Source of the DNA: Micavibrio sp.
Lineage (GTDB): Bacteria; Pseudomonadota; Alphaproteobacteria; UBA9219
Direction: 5' to 3'
NCBI GenBank assembly: GCA_020718105.1
Contig: DYDA01000009.1
Span: forward strand, 1-64,000
DNA: 64,000 nt
Both the position numbers and the translations under genes were made by a program. Shown here piece after piece: positions 9,017 to 18,278 of this stretch (position 1 is its first letter; each line of letters begins with the position of its first letter). Below the pieces are notes generated by a model. That model made no database searches, was not told the DNA's origin, and saw only the letters and a list, made by a program, of their open reading frames with translations.

Positions 9017-10042
9017 ATGGTTATCCGCACAGTCCCCCCCCATTCTGTTCCTGCTATTTATGACGTTTGCGCGGTGGGTAATGCCATCGTTGACGTTATC
9101 GCCGATTGTGATGACTCTTTTTTGGAGCAGCATGGCATTGTCAAAGGCTCGATGACTTTGATCGACGAGGTACGCGCTGATTTTCTTTATAAAACGATGG
9201 GCCCTGGCATTGAAATGTCGGGCGGTTCTATCGCTAATTCGGCGGCGGGCATTGCTGCGCTTGGGGGCATGCCAACGTATATTGGTAAGGTCAAAGATGA
9301 TCAGTTGGGGGGGATTTTCCGCCACGATATGCGTTCTTCCGGCGTTCATTATCCGACGGCGCCTTCGACAACGGGGCCTGCGACGGCGCGGTGTTTGATC
9401 CTTGTGACATCGGATGCGCAGCGCAGCATGAATACTTATTTGGGCGCTTGCGTTGATTTATCGGTTGAAGATATCGATGCGCAGCAAGTGGCCAATGCAA
9501 GTGTGACGCTGCTAGAGGGCTATTTGTTTGATAAGCCCAAGGCGCAGGAAGCCTTTCGCGTGGCGGCAAAAGTTTCGCATGACGCGGGACGGCAATTGGC
9601 GCTGTCTCTTTCCGATACGTTTTGCGTGGATCGTCATCGTGATGGCTTTCAAGAATTAGTGCGTGATGAAGTGGATTGCTTGCTCACGAATGAGTTTGAG
9701 CTTATGTCTCTCTATCAAGTGGCGACGTTTGAAGAGGCCATCGCTATAGCGCGCACCTTGTGCAGCATTGTGGTTTGCACGCGTAGTGAAAAGGGTGCCG
9801 TCATCACAGCCGGGGCCGAGACCTATAAAATCGATGCGGAAAATGTTCCCGTTCTTCTTGATTCAACAGGCGCGGGAGATTTATTTGCGGCGGGCTTTTT
9901 GTATGGCTTCACGCATGGGCATGATCTGCCGACCAGTGGTCGCATTGGTTCTATTGCCGCGGCTGAGGTTATCGGTCATTACGGTCCTCGTCCCCAGCAT
10001 GATTTAAAAGAACTGGTAAGAACAAAAGGCATCAAGATCTAA
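9017..10042 (+). CDS. adenosine kinase (PfkB family)
   Basis: Phosphorylates adenosine to AMP (purine salvage). N-terminal PfkB signature: VGNAIVDVIA (about 21-30) and SGGSIANSAAGIAALGG. C-terminal signature DSTGAGDLFAAGFLYG carries the catalytic Asp in GAGD. The sequences TARCLILVTSD and MNTYLGAC are typical of the alphaproteobacterial adenosine kinase group. The ATG at 9017 (341 aa), with an AAGAGG ribosome site, is chosen. An upstream TTG at 8897 would add a 40-residue basic tail that the family lacks. Another sugar or nucleoside substrate is possible but less likely. Confidence 0.88.
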   Translation: MVIRTVPPHSVPAIYDVCAVGNAIVDVIADCDDSFLEQHGIVKGSMTLIDEVRADFLYKTMGPGIEMSGGSIANSAAGIAALGGMPTYIGKVKDDQLGGIFRHDMRSSGVHYPTAPSTTGPATARCLILVTSDAQRSMNTYLGACVDLSVEDIDAQQVANASVTLLEGYLFDKPKAQEAFRVAAKVSHDAGRQLALSLSDTFCVDRHRDGFQELVRDEVDCLLTNEFELMSLYQVATFEEAIAIARTLCSIVVCTRSEKGAVITAGAETYKIDAENVPVLLDSTGAGDLFAAGFLYGFTHGHDLPTSGRIGSIAAAEVIGHYGPRPQHDLKELVRTKGIKI

Positions 10043-10072
10043 ATTTCTTGGAGCAGAAAAATCGTTAGCGGC

Positions 10073-13000
10073 ATGAAAAAGCTTGTTTTAAAACGCGTGA
10101 CGGCTGTTTCCCTTTTCTTTTTGTTGTCAAGCAGCTTTGTTCAAGCTGAACCCTTGATCACGAAAAAAGGAACGCCCCCTGTTTCCTTTAAGGTAACGGG
10201 ACATAGTCTTCATGTTGAAGCGCCGCAAGCTGAGGTGTGTTTATCGTTTTCGCAGCCCTTTGACGAAAAGGATCGCGCCAAGATTGTGGCGGGGCTTTCT
10301 GTCAAAAAAAATGGCAAGATTCAAAAAAGCGCGGTGGAAGACTTAAGCCTCACGCCACGGGATCTATGTGTTCAGGGATTGCAGCATCGTGCGACTTATC
10401 AGCTTGTTTTGCGTGGGTTGGCATCGAAGGCGGGCGAGCCGATGGCCTCGGCCTATACAGTGTCGTTTGCCGTTCCTGATCGTAAGGCCTCTTTGTCTTT
10501 TGTTGAGGACGGCGCCTTGTTCGCTCTGCCTCGTCATGTGAAAAAAGGCCAAACAGCGGTCGAAGAAAAGGGGCAGGCCAACAAGGTGGACGGCATGGCG
10601 CACGTTTTGCGTTCCGTCAACATTTTGGCCACGCATTTAACGCTCTATCGTTTTGATGATCGTGCCGTTTTTGCAGGCGCGTGGCAGCAGTTTAAGCAAG
10701 CCCATTTGTCGCCTTCGGAAAGTCAGACGTTTGCGCGTGAAAAAGGAAAAGTGGTTTTCGAAAGCGATCTGGTTTTTGGCGATCGCCCGAATGAAGAACA
10801 AACGCTTATAGCACCTCTACCGTTAGATGAAGCCTTGAGGGCAGGTCTTTATTATCTGGCGGCAACGCCTCGCGGGAAAGGTGGCATCGCGCCATCGCTC
10901 TTTGCGGGACAATGGTTTTTGGTGTCGGATTTGCGTGTTGCAACCATGATGGAAAACGAAGGCGTGAAGGCTGTCGTCTCTTCTAGCTCGGCGCAAGATT
11001 CGATAAAAGACGTGACCGTAGCCCTGTGGGCGCGGGATGGTAAGCTTGTGGCTGAGGCTAAGACGAAAGAAGACGGCTTGGCTTTCCTGCCCGTTAAAAA
11101 TAAAGATGCGGGTTTTTTACTTTCTGCCCAAAGCGAAGAGGGGGCTTTGGATATTGTTGAGATAATGCCTTCTCGCGCCTTGCGCGATGAAGATAAAGAA
11201 AAAAGCGCGGCGCTTTTTCTGGATCGTGAGCGGTACGTTTTTTCAAAAACCGCGCTTGCTTTCTTACGCCCTTTGACCCCCAACGCTCAAGGCGCGGGCA
11301 AGGAAGAAACCGTCCTTAAATTGCTTGATCCTGATCATCGCCTTGATCGTGAACAGATGATCGCGCCTTTTGGTCAAGAAAGCGTTCATGCGGCTTCTGT
11401 TTCCTTACCGTCGCATGGAAAAGCGGGTTTGTGGCTCTTGTCATGGCAGAAAAAAGACGGGCAAGTTCTTGCCCAAAAAGCGTTTCCTCTTTCTCTTTCG
11501 GATCAAGCGACGCGTGTTAGCATCATTGCCAGTCGCATGGGGGCTGAGGCTTCTTTACCCATAAGTGTAAGCGTTCAGGCGAATGATGAAAAAGGAAACC
11601 CCTTGCCTTATCGCGAGGGTTTCTTAAGCGTTTCGCCCGCGCGGCCCTCTCTTGAAGGGTGGGAGGCCTATCGTTTTGGCGCGATGACCTCTGCGCAAAA
11701 CGATAAAATAATCCGTAAAATCCCGTTCATAACGAACGGAGAGGGGATGTCGCTTTTATCTTTAGACACGGCGTCTCTTGATCCTGCTTTTGATGCGCTT
11801 TCGTTTAAGGTCGTTTTGGACGAGGGGGCGGAGTCGGCGTCTGTTGTCCTACCGCTTTGGCGCACATCACCCTTTATTGGTCTTCGCGCTTTGCCTGATG
11901 AGCGGCCTTTGTTTCAAAATGGGTTAGCGCAGTTTGGTGTGATCGCCGTTGACCCTTCCAAAAAACGCGTGGCGCAAAATGATTTGTATTACATCGTCTA
12001 TGAAGAGGGGCGAAACTTTGAATGGTTCCCTTCCGAAGGAAACTGGGATTATAAAATGCTTCCTCAACATCGCCGCGTTGGCGGCGGCGCGCTTGCCCTG
12101 ACGGCGTCCGGCGAAACCCGCGTCTCTTGGCCTGTGGCTACGGGGCGGTATTTTTTGGAAATCACGAATGCCCGTGGTGATGTTTTGGCGCGGCGCGGTT
12201 TTGAGGCAAGCTCACGCAGCGAACAAGTTGCTGATGCGTCCTTGGCGCAGAAAACAGGCGGAGAAACGAAGGCTGTTTTGCCTGCCGCGCAAACGCTTGG
12301 CGTTAAGGCCTTGGCGCTGCCTGTCATGATGGTTGGGGCGCCTTTTGTGATGAAAGCGCAAATCAGTGCCATGACAAAGGAAAAACCAACGATGGCCATG
12401 GCGATCCTTGCTTCGGATCAGCCTGATGAAATGATTGTGACAAAGCCCGCCGTTGTTGATGGCGAAGGCAAAGTCACGTTTCATGCGACGCCCAAAGTTG
12501 CCGGAGCCATGACGCTTACGGTAATCGTGTGGAATGACAAACAGTGGGGGAAGGTAGCGGTGGCAGCGGAAGTGGTGACGCCCTTGCAAATCTCTGGCGA
12601 TTTGCCTTCTGTTTTATGGCAAGGGGATCGTGCGCCTTTTTCTTTTGTCGTGGCTAATCACGCTGATGAAAAGGGACTCTATACCTATGAAATTAAAACG
12701 CCCCCTAACGTGACCTTGACGGGAGCGTCAAAGGGTAAAATTGATTTTCGAAAAATCAAAAAGCAGACGCTGCGCTTAACTCTTTTGGCACAGGGGAAAA
12801 CGGATGGCCTTGTTCATTTTAAACTGACGTCTCCCCATGGGAAAACACAGGAACAAACGTGGCCTTTGCGCGTTATCCAAGAAGGTGCCCCCCTTCTGTC
12901 CGTTGAGCCTTTTTCGGTGGAGCCGGACAAGCTTTTTTTAAGCGATCAAAAGGCGCGGGCGTTGATGTTATCGCCTTTGCCGTTTTCAGAATCGTTGATC

Positions 13001-14320
13001 GAGTCTTTGGCTGGCTTTGTTCACGATGAGCCTCAAACGACAACGGAAATAGCTTTGTGGTTAGAGACGGCGCGGCTTTGGAGCCAGCCGTTAGTCGGTT
13101 TGGGATTGTTGAGTGAGGCTTCTTTGGGCGGGTTGGTGTCCAAGCGTGAAGACGCGTTGTTGCGCAGGCAAAATGGGGATGGCGGTTTTGCCGCTACGCG
13201 TTGGGGAGAGCCCAGCGATTTGGCCAGTACGGCTGCCGCGCTTAAAGCGCTTCCTGAACGCAGCGAAAGAAACAAGAACCTTGCGGCTGGATGGTTGGAA
13301 GGCAAGGTTAAAAACACATGGTTTGATGAAGGGGATCGCGCGGCTCACGCGCTGGCGTTTGAATCTTTGGCGCAGGCGCGGCGCGTGGACATCTCGGCGC
13401 TTCGCTACTTTGCGGAAACAAGCCAAGACAAGGCGCTCAACGCTGTGAGCGCGGCGGCGTTGGCGCTGGCGCTCAGGCTTGGTGGCGATGAAGCTGAGGC
13501 GCAGCGTTGGACGGATCGCGCTCAAAAAGCTTTTGGCGAATCTTTGCAAAAGAAGGAAGCCATCTTGACCCCGGCGTTTCGTTTACTTGCGTTGGATGAA
13601 AAAAATAATTTTGATGTGTTAAAGGAAAAACTATCCCTTATGCCTGTTTTAAACGCGCAGGCTTCTTTTGAAGAACGCGCCTCCTTCCTGACGGGGGTGG
13701 CTCTTTCGGCGCTGCGCCTAGGTTCATGGCGAGCCTTGATAAAGGGACAGGATGAAAAGCATTATGGCTTCTCTGTCCTTCCGGTTTTGCCAGATGGAAA
13801 AAAGGATAGTGAAGTCAAAAACATTTCGGCGCGCCCTTTGTACGGACTTGTTCTATTACCTCAGGAAAAAAAGAACAAAATAAAAAGGGAATCCATGGGA
13901 TCGATTAAGCGAAGTGTTTATCGGATGGATGGCGAAAAGATAGAAGAAGGACTGCCTTTGCGTGTGGGCGAGGTTTATGGGCTCTTGCTGCAAGGAAGCG
14001 GTAAAAAGGAATTGGAAGTGCCTATCAGGTTGACGCTACCTATGGGCTCCTCGTTTGAGGTGTTTGCACCGTTATCGGGGGATCCCGCCCTTATCAAGGG
14101 GCTTGCCCCGTGGTTAGAGGGCGAGGCTGCGGCGCTTTCTTCGGTGATGAAAAGCTCAACAGGGGTCAGCTTTGTGCTGAATCCATCTCATCATTGGCAA
14201 ACGATGATCATGATTAAGCCCTTGCGCAGCGGATTTTATAATCTGCCATGGATTGTCACGCGAAGTGAGCAGGGTACGTTCTCTTACGTGCAAAATACTT
14301 TAGGTTTTCGTGTGGAGTGA
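10073..14320 (+). CDS. alpha-2-macroglobulin-like secreted protein, 1415 aa
   Basis: Large exported protein with a signal peptide (1-25, cleavage after VQA). It has a series of beta-sandwich (MG-like) domains through about residue 950, then an alpha-helical region (about 990-1200) resembling the thioester/TED domain, with a typical segment RRQNGDGGFAATRWGEPSDL. A C-terminal receptor-type beta domain follows. The C-x-E-Q thioester motif is not present anywhere in the helical part, so it would act without covalent trapping, like the thioester-less bacterial subgroup. No penicillin-binding protein 1C gene adjoins it, although that partner is common for the thioester type. Probable role: periplasmic protease inhibitor or envelope protection. 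Confidence 0.82.
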   Translation: MKKLVLKRVTAVSLFFLLSSSFVQAEPLITKKGTPPVSFKVTGHSLHVEAPQAEVCLSFSQPFDEKDRAKIVAGLSVKKNGKIQKSAVEDLSLTPRDLCVQGLQHRATYQLVLRGLASKAGEPMASAYTVSFAVPDRKASLSFVEDGALFALPRHVKKGQTAVEEKGQANKVDGMAHVLRSVNILATHLTLYRFDDRAVFAGAWQQFKQAHLSPSESQTFAREKGKVVFESDLVFGDRPNEEQTLIAPLPLDEALRAGLYYLAATPRGKGGIAPSLFAGQWFLVSDLRVATMMENEGVKAVVSSSSAQDSIKDVTVALWARDGKLVAEAKTKEDGLAFLPVKNKDAGFLLSAQSEEGALDIVEIMPSRALRDEDKEKSAALFLDRERYVFSKTALAFLRPLTPNAQGAGKEETVLKLLDPDHRLDREQMIAPFGQESVHAASVSLPSHGKAGLWLLSWQKKDGQVLAQKAFPLSLSDQATRVSIIASRMGAEASLPISVSVQANDEKGNPLPYREGFLSVSPARPSLEGWEAYRFGAMTSAQNDKIIRKIPFITNGEGMSLLSLDTASLDPAFDALSFKVVLDEGAESASVVLPLWRTSPFIGLRALPDERPLFQNGLAQFGVIAVDPSKKRVAQNDLYYIVYEEGRNFEWFPSEGNWDYKMLPQHRRVGGGALALTASGETRVSWPVATGRYFLEITNARGDVLARRGFEASSRSEQVADASLAQKTGGETKAVLPAAQTLGVKALALPVMMVGAPFVMKAQISAMTKEKPTMAMAILASDQPDEMIVTKPAVVDGEGKVTFHATPKVAGAMTLTVIVWNDKQWGKVAVAAEVVTPLQISGDLPSVLWQGDRAPFSFVVANHADEKGLYTYEIKTPPNVTLTGASKGKIDFRKIKKQTLRLTLLAQGKTDGLVHFKLTSPHGKTQEQTWPLRVIQEGAPLLSVEPFSVEPDKLFLSDQKARALMLSPLPFSESLIESLAGFVHDEPQTTTEIALWLETARLWSQPLVGLGLLSEASLGGLVSKREDALLRRQNGDGGFAATRWGEPSDLASTAAALKALPERSERNKNLAAGWLEGKVKNTWFDEGDRAAHALAFESLAQARRVDISALRYFAETSQDKALNAVSAAALALALRLGGDEAEAQRWTDRAQKAFGESLQKKEAILTPAFRLLALDEKNNFDVLKEKLSLMPVLNAQASFEERASFLTGVALSALRLGSWRALIKGQDEKHYGFSVLPVLPDGKKDSEVKNISARPLYGLVLLPQEKKNKIKRESMGSIKRSVYRMDGEKIEEGLPLRVGEVYGLLLQGSGKKELEVPIRLTLPMGSSFEVFAPLSGDPALIKGLAPWLEGEAAALSSVMKSSTGVSFVLNPSHHWQTMIMIKPLRSGFYNLPWIVTRSEQGTFSYVQNTLGFRVE

Positions 14321-14335
14321 TACCAACGAGCCCTA

Positions 14336-15409
14336 TCACCAGAACAAAATTGTCAGGTTAATGCCGCCGAAGCGATCAAGGTGGCCAACCTGTCCGTCAA
14401 ATTCTTTTGTGCGCTCAACAAGCGCGACGTCGAGTCTGGCCGCATCAGACCAGAAGAGAGAAGCCCCTAGTGTAAAGTCCGCAACGAATGGTTTTTTGTT
14501 GACGCTTGGACTTGATTCAAAGGTATTGCCATCAAGAAAGATATTGCGTCCTACGGCGCGGCCTTGCGCTCCGGCGAAGAGATACCAGCCGAGCCGTCCA
14601 TTCAGTTGCTGTGCGTCAAACCAATCTGTTCCTGATGGTCCTGGACGAATACGGCTGGGTCCGTAATCGACGCCAAGGTTTTGCCCCAAACGGATAAGGA
14701 CGCTTCCTTCACCATAGGTCATGATATTGCCTGCGCTTGCGCCCAGTTCTGGAATAATATCGACAGCGAGATTGCTATAAAGAGGCTGTTGAAACCGCTA
14801 TTTACGTTCATACGTCAATATCACGCCCGGCTCGTTATGCAGTTGATTTTCCCATCCCATTGATGGCGTAACATTAACAAATTGGTGGAAATCATTTTGC
14901 GTTAAACCGCCCAACGCCCATCGCCCCACCACGCCCGCCTGCACTTCAAAATTTTCAAGGGTGTTATGGCTGGATCGCACGTTTTCTTGAAGCAAGCTCG
15001 CCCCTGTATAAAACCAAGCACCATAGGGACGGTCTTTGGTTGAAGGATTGATGCGCGACGTATTTTGTGGTGTATAAAGATTTTGCCCGAACATAAGGCT
15101 GTATTTTCGTTTATAAGATTCACTGGTAAAAATCGGAAGAACATTACCTAGCCCAATAAAAGATTGATCCCAAAAACCATTCGGTGTCACGGCCCCCGAT
15201 AAATAGGAAAGTCGTCCTCCTTGTGTATAGTGGCGGTCATCATCTGAAACATACCAGTCATTTTCGTTGATAAGCTTGATGCGTCCATAGTTGTTATCCT
15301 CAACCCGCGCGTTTGTTTCTTGATCTTCTGCTCCCAAAACATTGTTGGGGAAAGAAAGAAAACAAAAAGCAAGGGCAAGCGAGCCAAAGGATTTATAAAT
15401 AAACGACAT
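14336..15409 (-). pseudogene. lpxR-like lipid A 3'-O-deacylase, interrupted by one in-frame TAG
   Basis: LpxR is an outer-membrane beta-barrel that removes the 3'-acyloxyacyl chain of lipid A. Start at ATG 15409 with an AAGGAAGA ribosome site; signal peptide through NNVLGA. Family segments are clear: NENDWYVSDDDRHYTQG near the N terminus, QNLYTPQNTS in the middle, and after the break DIIPELGASAGN and WYLFAGAQGRAVGRNIFLDG. The reading frame is continuous from 15409 to 14336 except for one TAG at 14798-14800 (Glu-Arg-Lys-TAG-Arg-Phe-Gln). Translation past it continues the barrel in the same frame without any shift. So this is a recent nonsense mutation, a readthrough case or a sequencing error. 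No loss elsewhere is seen. Confidence 0.85.
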
Positions 15410-15451
15410 GCAGTCTTCCTTATCCTTTAAACGGGTGATTAAAAAGATGGT

Positions 15452-15483
15452 CGGTGTTTTCCTCATCCATCAGGAAAACACCG
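15452..15483. promoter_or_regulatory. 12-bp inverted repeat between lpxR and a divergent regulator
   Basis: CGGTGTTTTCCT (15452-15463) and AGGAAAACACCG (15472-15483) are exact reverse complements with an 8-base loop. The element lies 43 bases upstream of the lpxR ATG in the divergent 309-base gap leading to the regulator at 15719. It could be an operator or an RNA hairpin in the lpxR leader. No T-run follows, so it is not a normal terminator. I see no other gene in the gap. Confidence 0.5.
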
Positions 15484-15718
15484 TGGGCTGTATGTGACAG
15501 CTATGAGATAAAAATACGATGTGCGGTCGTGGGTTTCGAATAAGAAACACGTAAGGACTGAACAGCATAAATATAGTTTAAATGCGTCAATCTCTTTAAA
15601 AAAGGGGTTGAACCCAAGTTGTTTGCTATGTGTTGTCTTGTGTGATATTGTAAGCGCTATTAATTTAGTACTGAAAAAGTCCTCTTTTCCTTCCCAGCAT
15701 CTTCTTGAAAGGATCAGA

Positions 15719-16459
15719 ATGAAAAAAAACAAACAAAAGGTTTTGATCGTTACTGCTGATTCTCAACTTCAAAAGATGATGTTTATTCTTTTGAATTCAG
15801 AAGACTATAAAATTATTGAATGTTTAGCGGGCAAGCAGGCTTCGCGCCTATGCCTCTCCACAAAGCCTGATTTAATTCTTCTTTCCCTCACGCTGTCGGA
15901 TATGGAAGGGAAAGACGTTATTATCTCCATTCGCGAATGGTCACAGGTTCCCATTATTGTTCTAACCGAACGCACCGATGATGATGATGTTATTATGGCC
16001 TTGGATTGTGGCGCAAACGATTATGTTATCCGTCCCTTTAACGCCGATGTTCTTATGGCCAAAATTAATGTTGCCTTGCGAAGCAAGGTGGTTAATGAAG
16101 CGGGGGAGCCAGAAATCACAAACGGTCCCTTACGCATTGATCTCGTCAAGCATCAAGTTTTTCTTAACGATGAAAGACTTGGTTTTACGCCCAAGGAATA
16201 TAATCTGCTCCGCTATTTTATCGTCAATCGCGGAAGGATGCTCACCCATAAAGAGATTTTGAAAGAGGTCTGGGGGCCTGCGCATGGTGACGACACGCAG
16301 TATTTGCGCGTCTTTATCGGGCAGATACGAGCAAAGATTGAGAAGGATTCCATCCTTCCTCCCCTTATTACGACGGAACCGGGGGTGGGGTATCGAATGG
16401 AATTGGCAGAAAATATTGGAATAGTTGGCGTTCATACAGGGATAGAGCGCCGCGCATAA
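15719..16459 (+). CDS. OmpR/KdpE-type response regulator with degenerate receiver
   Basis: Two-domain DNA-binding regulator of 246 aa. The receiver domain spans about 5-122 and the winged-helix OmpR domain about 135-235 (GFTPKEYNLLRYFIVNRGR, then TTEPGVGYRME). The receiver active site is eroded. The residue aligned with the phosphoacceptor Asp is Ser56 (PDLILLS), the N-terminal acidic pair is replaced by Thr12-Ala13, and the conserved Lys is Arg105 (VIRPF). Thr83 remains. Phosphorylation control is therefore unlikely. No histidine kinase is adjacent. The ATG at 15719 has an AAAGGA site; the upstream extension to 15521 is not family-like. It probably acts as a phosphorylation-independent regulator. 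Confidence 0.88.
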   Translation: MKKNKQKVLIVTADSQLQKMMFILLNSEDYKIIECLAGKQASRLCLSTKPDLILLSLTLSDMEGKDVIISIREWSQVPIIVLTERTDDDDVIMALDCGANDYVIRPFNADVLMAKINVALRSKVVNEAGEPEITNGPLRIDLVKHQVFLNDERLGFTPKEYNLLRYFIVNRGRMLTHKEILKEVWGPAHGDDTQYLRVFIGQIRAKIEKDSILPPLITTEPGVGYRMELAENIGIVGVHTGIERRA

Positions 16460-16460
16460 A

Positions 16461-16494
16461 CAATGCGCCGCTCTTTTTCAAAAGCGGCGCATTG
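16461..16494. terminator. hairpin between convergent genes
   Basis: CAATGCGCCGCT (16461-16472) pairs exactly with AGCGGCGCATTG (16483-16494) around a T/A-rich 10-base loop. It sits right after the regulator stop codon and before the convergent yfdX-like gene. No T-run follows on the + strand, so it is a hairpin stop or mRNA-end stabiliser rather than a perfect intrinsic terminator. Confidence 0.6.
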
Positions 16495-16523
16495 AGAAGG
16501 CTAACAATAAGCAAGCTGAAAAA

Positions 16524-17414
16524 TTATTGCTTGCGTGCCCAAGCTTTTAGATCCGTCATCCATTTATCTAAACTTGCGCTGGATTGTTGCATAACTGTTG
16601 GATCTTTTTTTGTGATCACAGCGCGCATGTCTTTCACCTCTTTACGCATCTTCACAATGCCTGCTTGGTGGGCTTTATAGGCATCATCCTTTTGCATTTC
16701 ATCAAGCGCGTCATCGGCATGACCTAAAGCATAGCGTGCGCCATCATAGTTTTGACCTCTTAGAAAGTTTTGAGCGATGCTGATATTGTCATGAGCCTTA
16801 TCAACAGGAATAGAGACCTTATTATCAACACTTACGACAGCATCGGTCAACTCGCCCAGCTTTGTTTGCGCTTCGACAAGCTTTCCTTCCCTAACATAGG
16901 CTTCGGCTTCTGTAAGATAGGTTTCCGCTTTATCATTGCTTAAGTCTAGCGTCAGCATAACGATCTCAGCATCGCTAACGGCGAGGCTGTTTCTCGCCCA
17001 TATTGGCCCATCACTGACTTCCTTGATCTTCATGGGGCCGGCTTCAAGCGGGAAATAATTATACTTATGTATGGTATCGAAAGTATAATTGACGCGGCCA
17101 GCCGTTACGTTTTGAACGCGTCGTTGATCCGTTGTCGCGCTGGTGATAAGAACAACCATATTGCGTGCCTGGCCGATGTGCTGCTGGGCTAACTCCGCGT
17201 TTTTCATCGCTAAAGCCACGCGGGCATAATTGACATGAGCCACAAAGTTTTGCGCCGCGACGCGAGGATCAGAAATGGATTCGTTGCTGATGGGGGCATC
17301 GGATGTGGTCATGGTTTTGCCGATAATTGTGTTGGCAGCATTCACAGCAGGCGGTTGCGCGAGCATGAAGCCAGTGCCCAGCATCGTTGTGATAAGAAGC
17401 GTTCGTGTTTTCAT
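16524..17414 (-). CDS. YfdX-family periplasmic protein
   Basis: Exported helical protein, 296 aa, with a signal peptide ending at about AVNAAN. The segment with VAAQNFVAHVNYARVALAMK and the later ADIAQ-like helices (SIAQNFLRGQNYDGARYALG) resembles the YfdX domain, whose E. coli member is linked to acid and drug stress. The ATG at 17414 with AAAGGA is chosen; the longer frame to 17510 runs through the leader. A CRP-like palindrome (17474-17489) lies about 60 bases upstream. The family call rests on overall pattern, not on catalytic motifs. Confidence 0.7.
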   Translation of the reverse strand: MKTRTLLITTMLGTGFMLAQPPAVNAANTIIGKTMTTSDAPISNESISDPRVAAQNFVAHVNYARVALAMKNAELAQQHIGQARNMVVLITSATTDQRRVQNVTAGRVNYTFDTIHKYNYFPLEAGPMKIKEVSDGPIWARNSLAVSDAEIVMLTLDLSNDKAETYLTEAEAYVREGKLVEAQTKLGELTDAVVSVDNKVSIPVDKAHDNISIAQNFLRGQNYDGARYALGHADDALDEMQKDDAYKAHQAGIVKMRKEVKDMRAVITKKDPTVMQQSSASLDKWMTDLKAWARKQ

Positions 17415-17473
17415 TTTGTATTCCTTTATTGCTGGTTGATGGGCTTGATCGGCATAAACCAAGAGGCGTCGTG

Positions 17474-17489
17474 TGTGCACTGGCTCACA
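17474..17489. promoter_or_regulatory. possible CRP-like operator upstream of the yfdX-like gene
   Basis: TGTGC-ACTGGC-TCACA has the 5-6-5 layout of a CRP site (TGTGA-N6-TCACA) with one mismatch. It lies 60 bp upstream of the yfdX-like ATG, and a CRP-family regulator with GTGA-reading residues is encoded at 21251. One near-consensus match can arise by chance. Confidence 0.35.
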
Positions 17490-17516
17490 ACGTCCCTTGG
17501 TTTTGTGCATGTTAAG

Positions 17517-17753
17517 TTAGGCTGCTTTCGTTGGCGTTCTGGTGCCCGCGCAAGTTGGACAGTCCTTTTCAAACTCTTTGATGCGTTTTTCGGCAACTTC
17601 CTTGGCAACACCATACTTCTCTTTTAGAACGCCAAAGAATTCTTCTTGTTTGCCGTTATAGAGCATGATGTCGTTATCGGTTAACTTGCCCCAAGTTTTC
17701 TTGATCTCGCCTTTAATCTGATCAAATTTTCCTTCGACTTGTTCTTTATTCAT
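17517..17753 (-). CDS. CsbD-family stress protein
   Basis: 78 aa, highly charged and helical. The N terminus reads MNKEQVEGKFDQIKGEIK, the signature opening of CsbD proteins (E-G-x-x-x-x-x-K-G), followed by KTWGKLTDND. CsbD proteins are general-stress proteins with no known enzymatic activity. Near the C terminus is an atypical CPTC pair that could bind metal or form a disulfide. It lies between the CBS-domain gene and the yfdX-like gene, all on the same strand. Confidence 0.88.
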   Translation of the reverse strand: MNKEQVEGKFDQIKGEIKKTWGKLTDNDIMLYNGKQEEFFGVLKEKYGVAKEVAEKRIKEFEKDCPTCAGTRTPTKAA

Positions 17754-17774
17754 GAGGACTCTCCTTTGTTGGGG

Positions 17775-18278
17775 TTAAGTAACGCTGCTGATGCAGTCGT
17801 TCGGTGCGTCGCGGTTTATTTTTTCGCCATCAAGGGGCGGAGCGCGACAAATTTCTCCAAGCACTTGGCCACAGAGCTTGTAATTTGTATGAGAGGCCAG
17901 ATCGCCAAGTGTTACAATGCCAACCAGCCGTTTGTTTGAATCGAGAACCGCAAGTCTGCGCACTTTATTCTCGCCCATGTTTTTGGTGACCGCATCGGCG
18001 CTGTCTGTATCGCGGCAATAAAGAATCTCGGAACTCATAACTGTTTCGGCATTTGTTTCTGCTGGATCATGCGACTTTGCTATGCAGCGTAAGGCGAGAT
18101 CACGATCTGTGATAATCCCGACAATTCGATCCTCCTTAATAACAAGAACGCAGCCACAATCACGATTCTGCATCTTCTGCGCCACTTCGGGCAAAAGGGC
18201 GCTCGGAAGAACAATTTCAACATTTTTACTCATAATGTCTTTAATTGTTTTTGTGGTTTCCTCGGCTTTGGGTTCCAT
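17775..18278 (-). CDS. tandem CBS-domain protein
   Basis: 167 aa with two CBS motifs (about 10-67 and 78-135). The first holds the diagnostic GCVLVIKEDRIVGIITDRDL and the second RRLAVLDSNKRLVGIVTLGDL. Such paired CBS modules bind adenine nucleotides (AMP, ATP, NAD or SAM) and sense energy state. There is no fused effector domain. An adenosyl ligand would fit the NAD(P) genes and CRP-family regulator a few kilobases away, but no direct link is shown. The C terminus (about 140-167) is a short Cys-containing tail. Confidence 0.9.
   Translation of the reverse strand: MEPKAEETTKTIKDIMSKNVEIVLPSALLPEVAQKMQNRDCGCVLVIKEDRIVGIITDRDLALRCIAKSHDPAETNAETVMSSEILYCRDTDSADAVTKNMGENKVRRLAVLDSNKRLVGIVTLGDLASHTNYKLCGQVLGEICRAPPLDGEKINRDAPNDCISSVT

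Noticed and set aside
13091-13549. 152-codon minus-strand frame inside the alpha-2-macroglobulin gene
   Set aside because: It lies wholly within a well-supported gene, has no ribosome site and reads as composition noise.
15521-15718. N-terminal extension of the response regulator
   Set aside because: The receiver domain starts at 15719 behind an AAAGGA site; the extension overlaps the promoter region and is not family-like.
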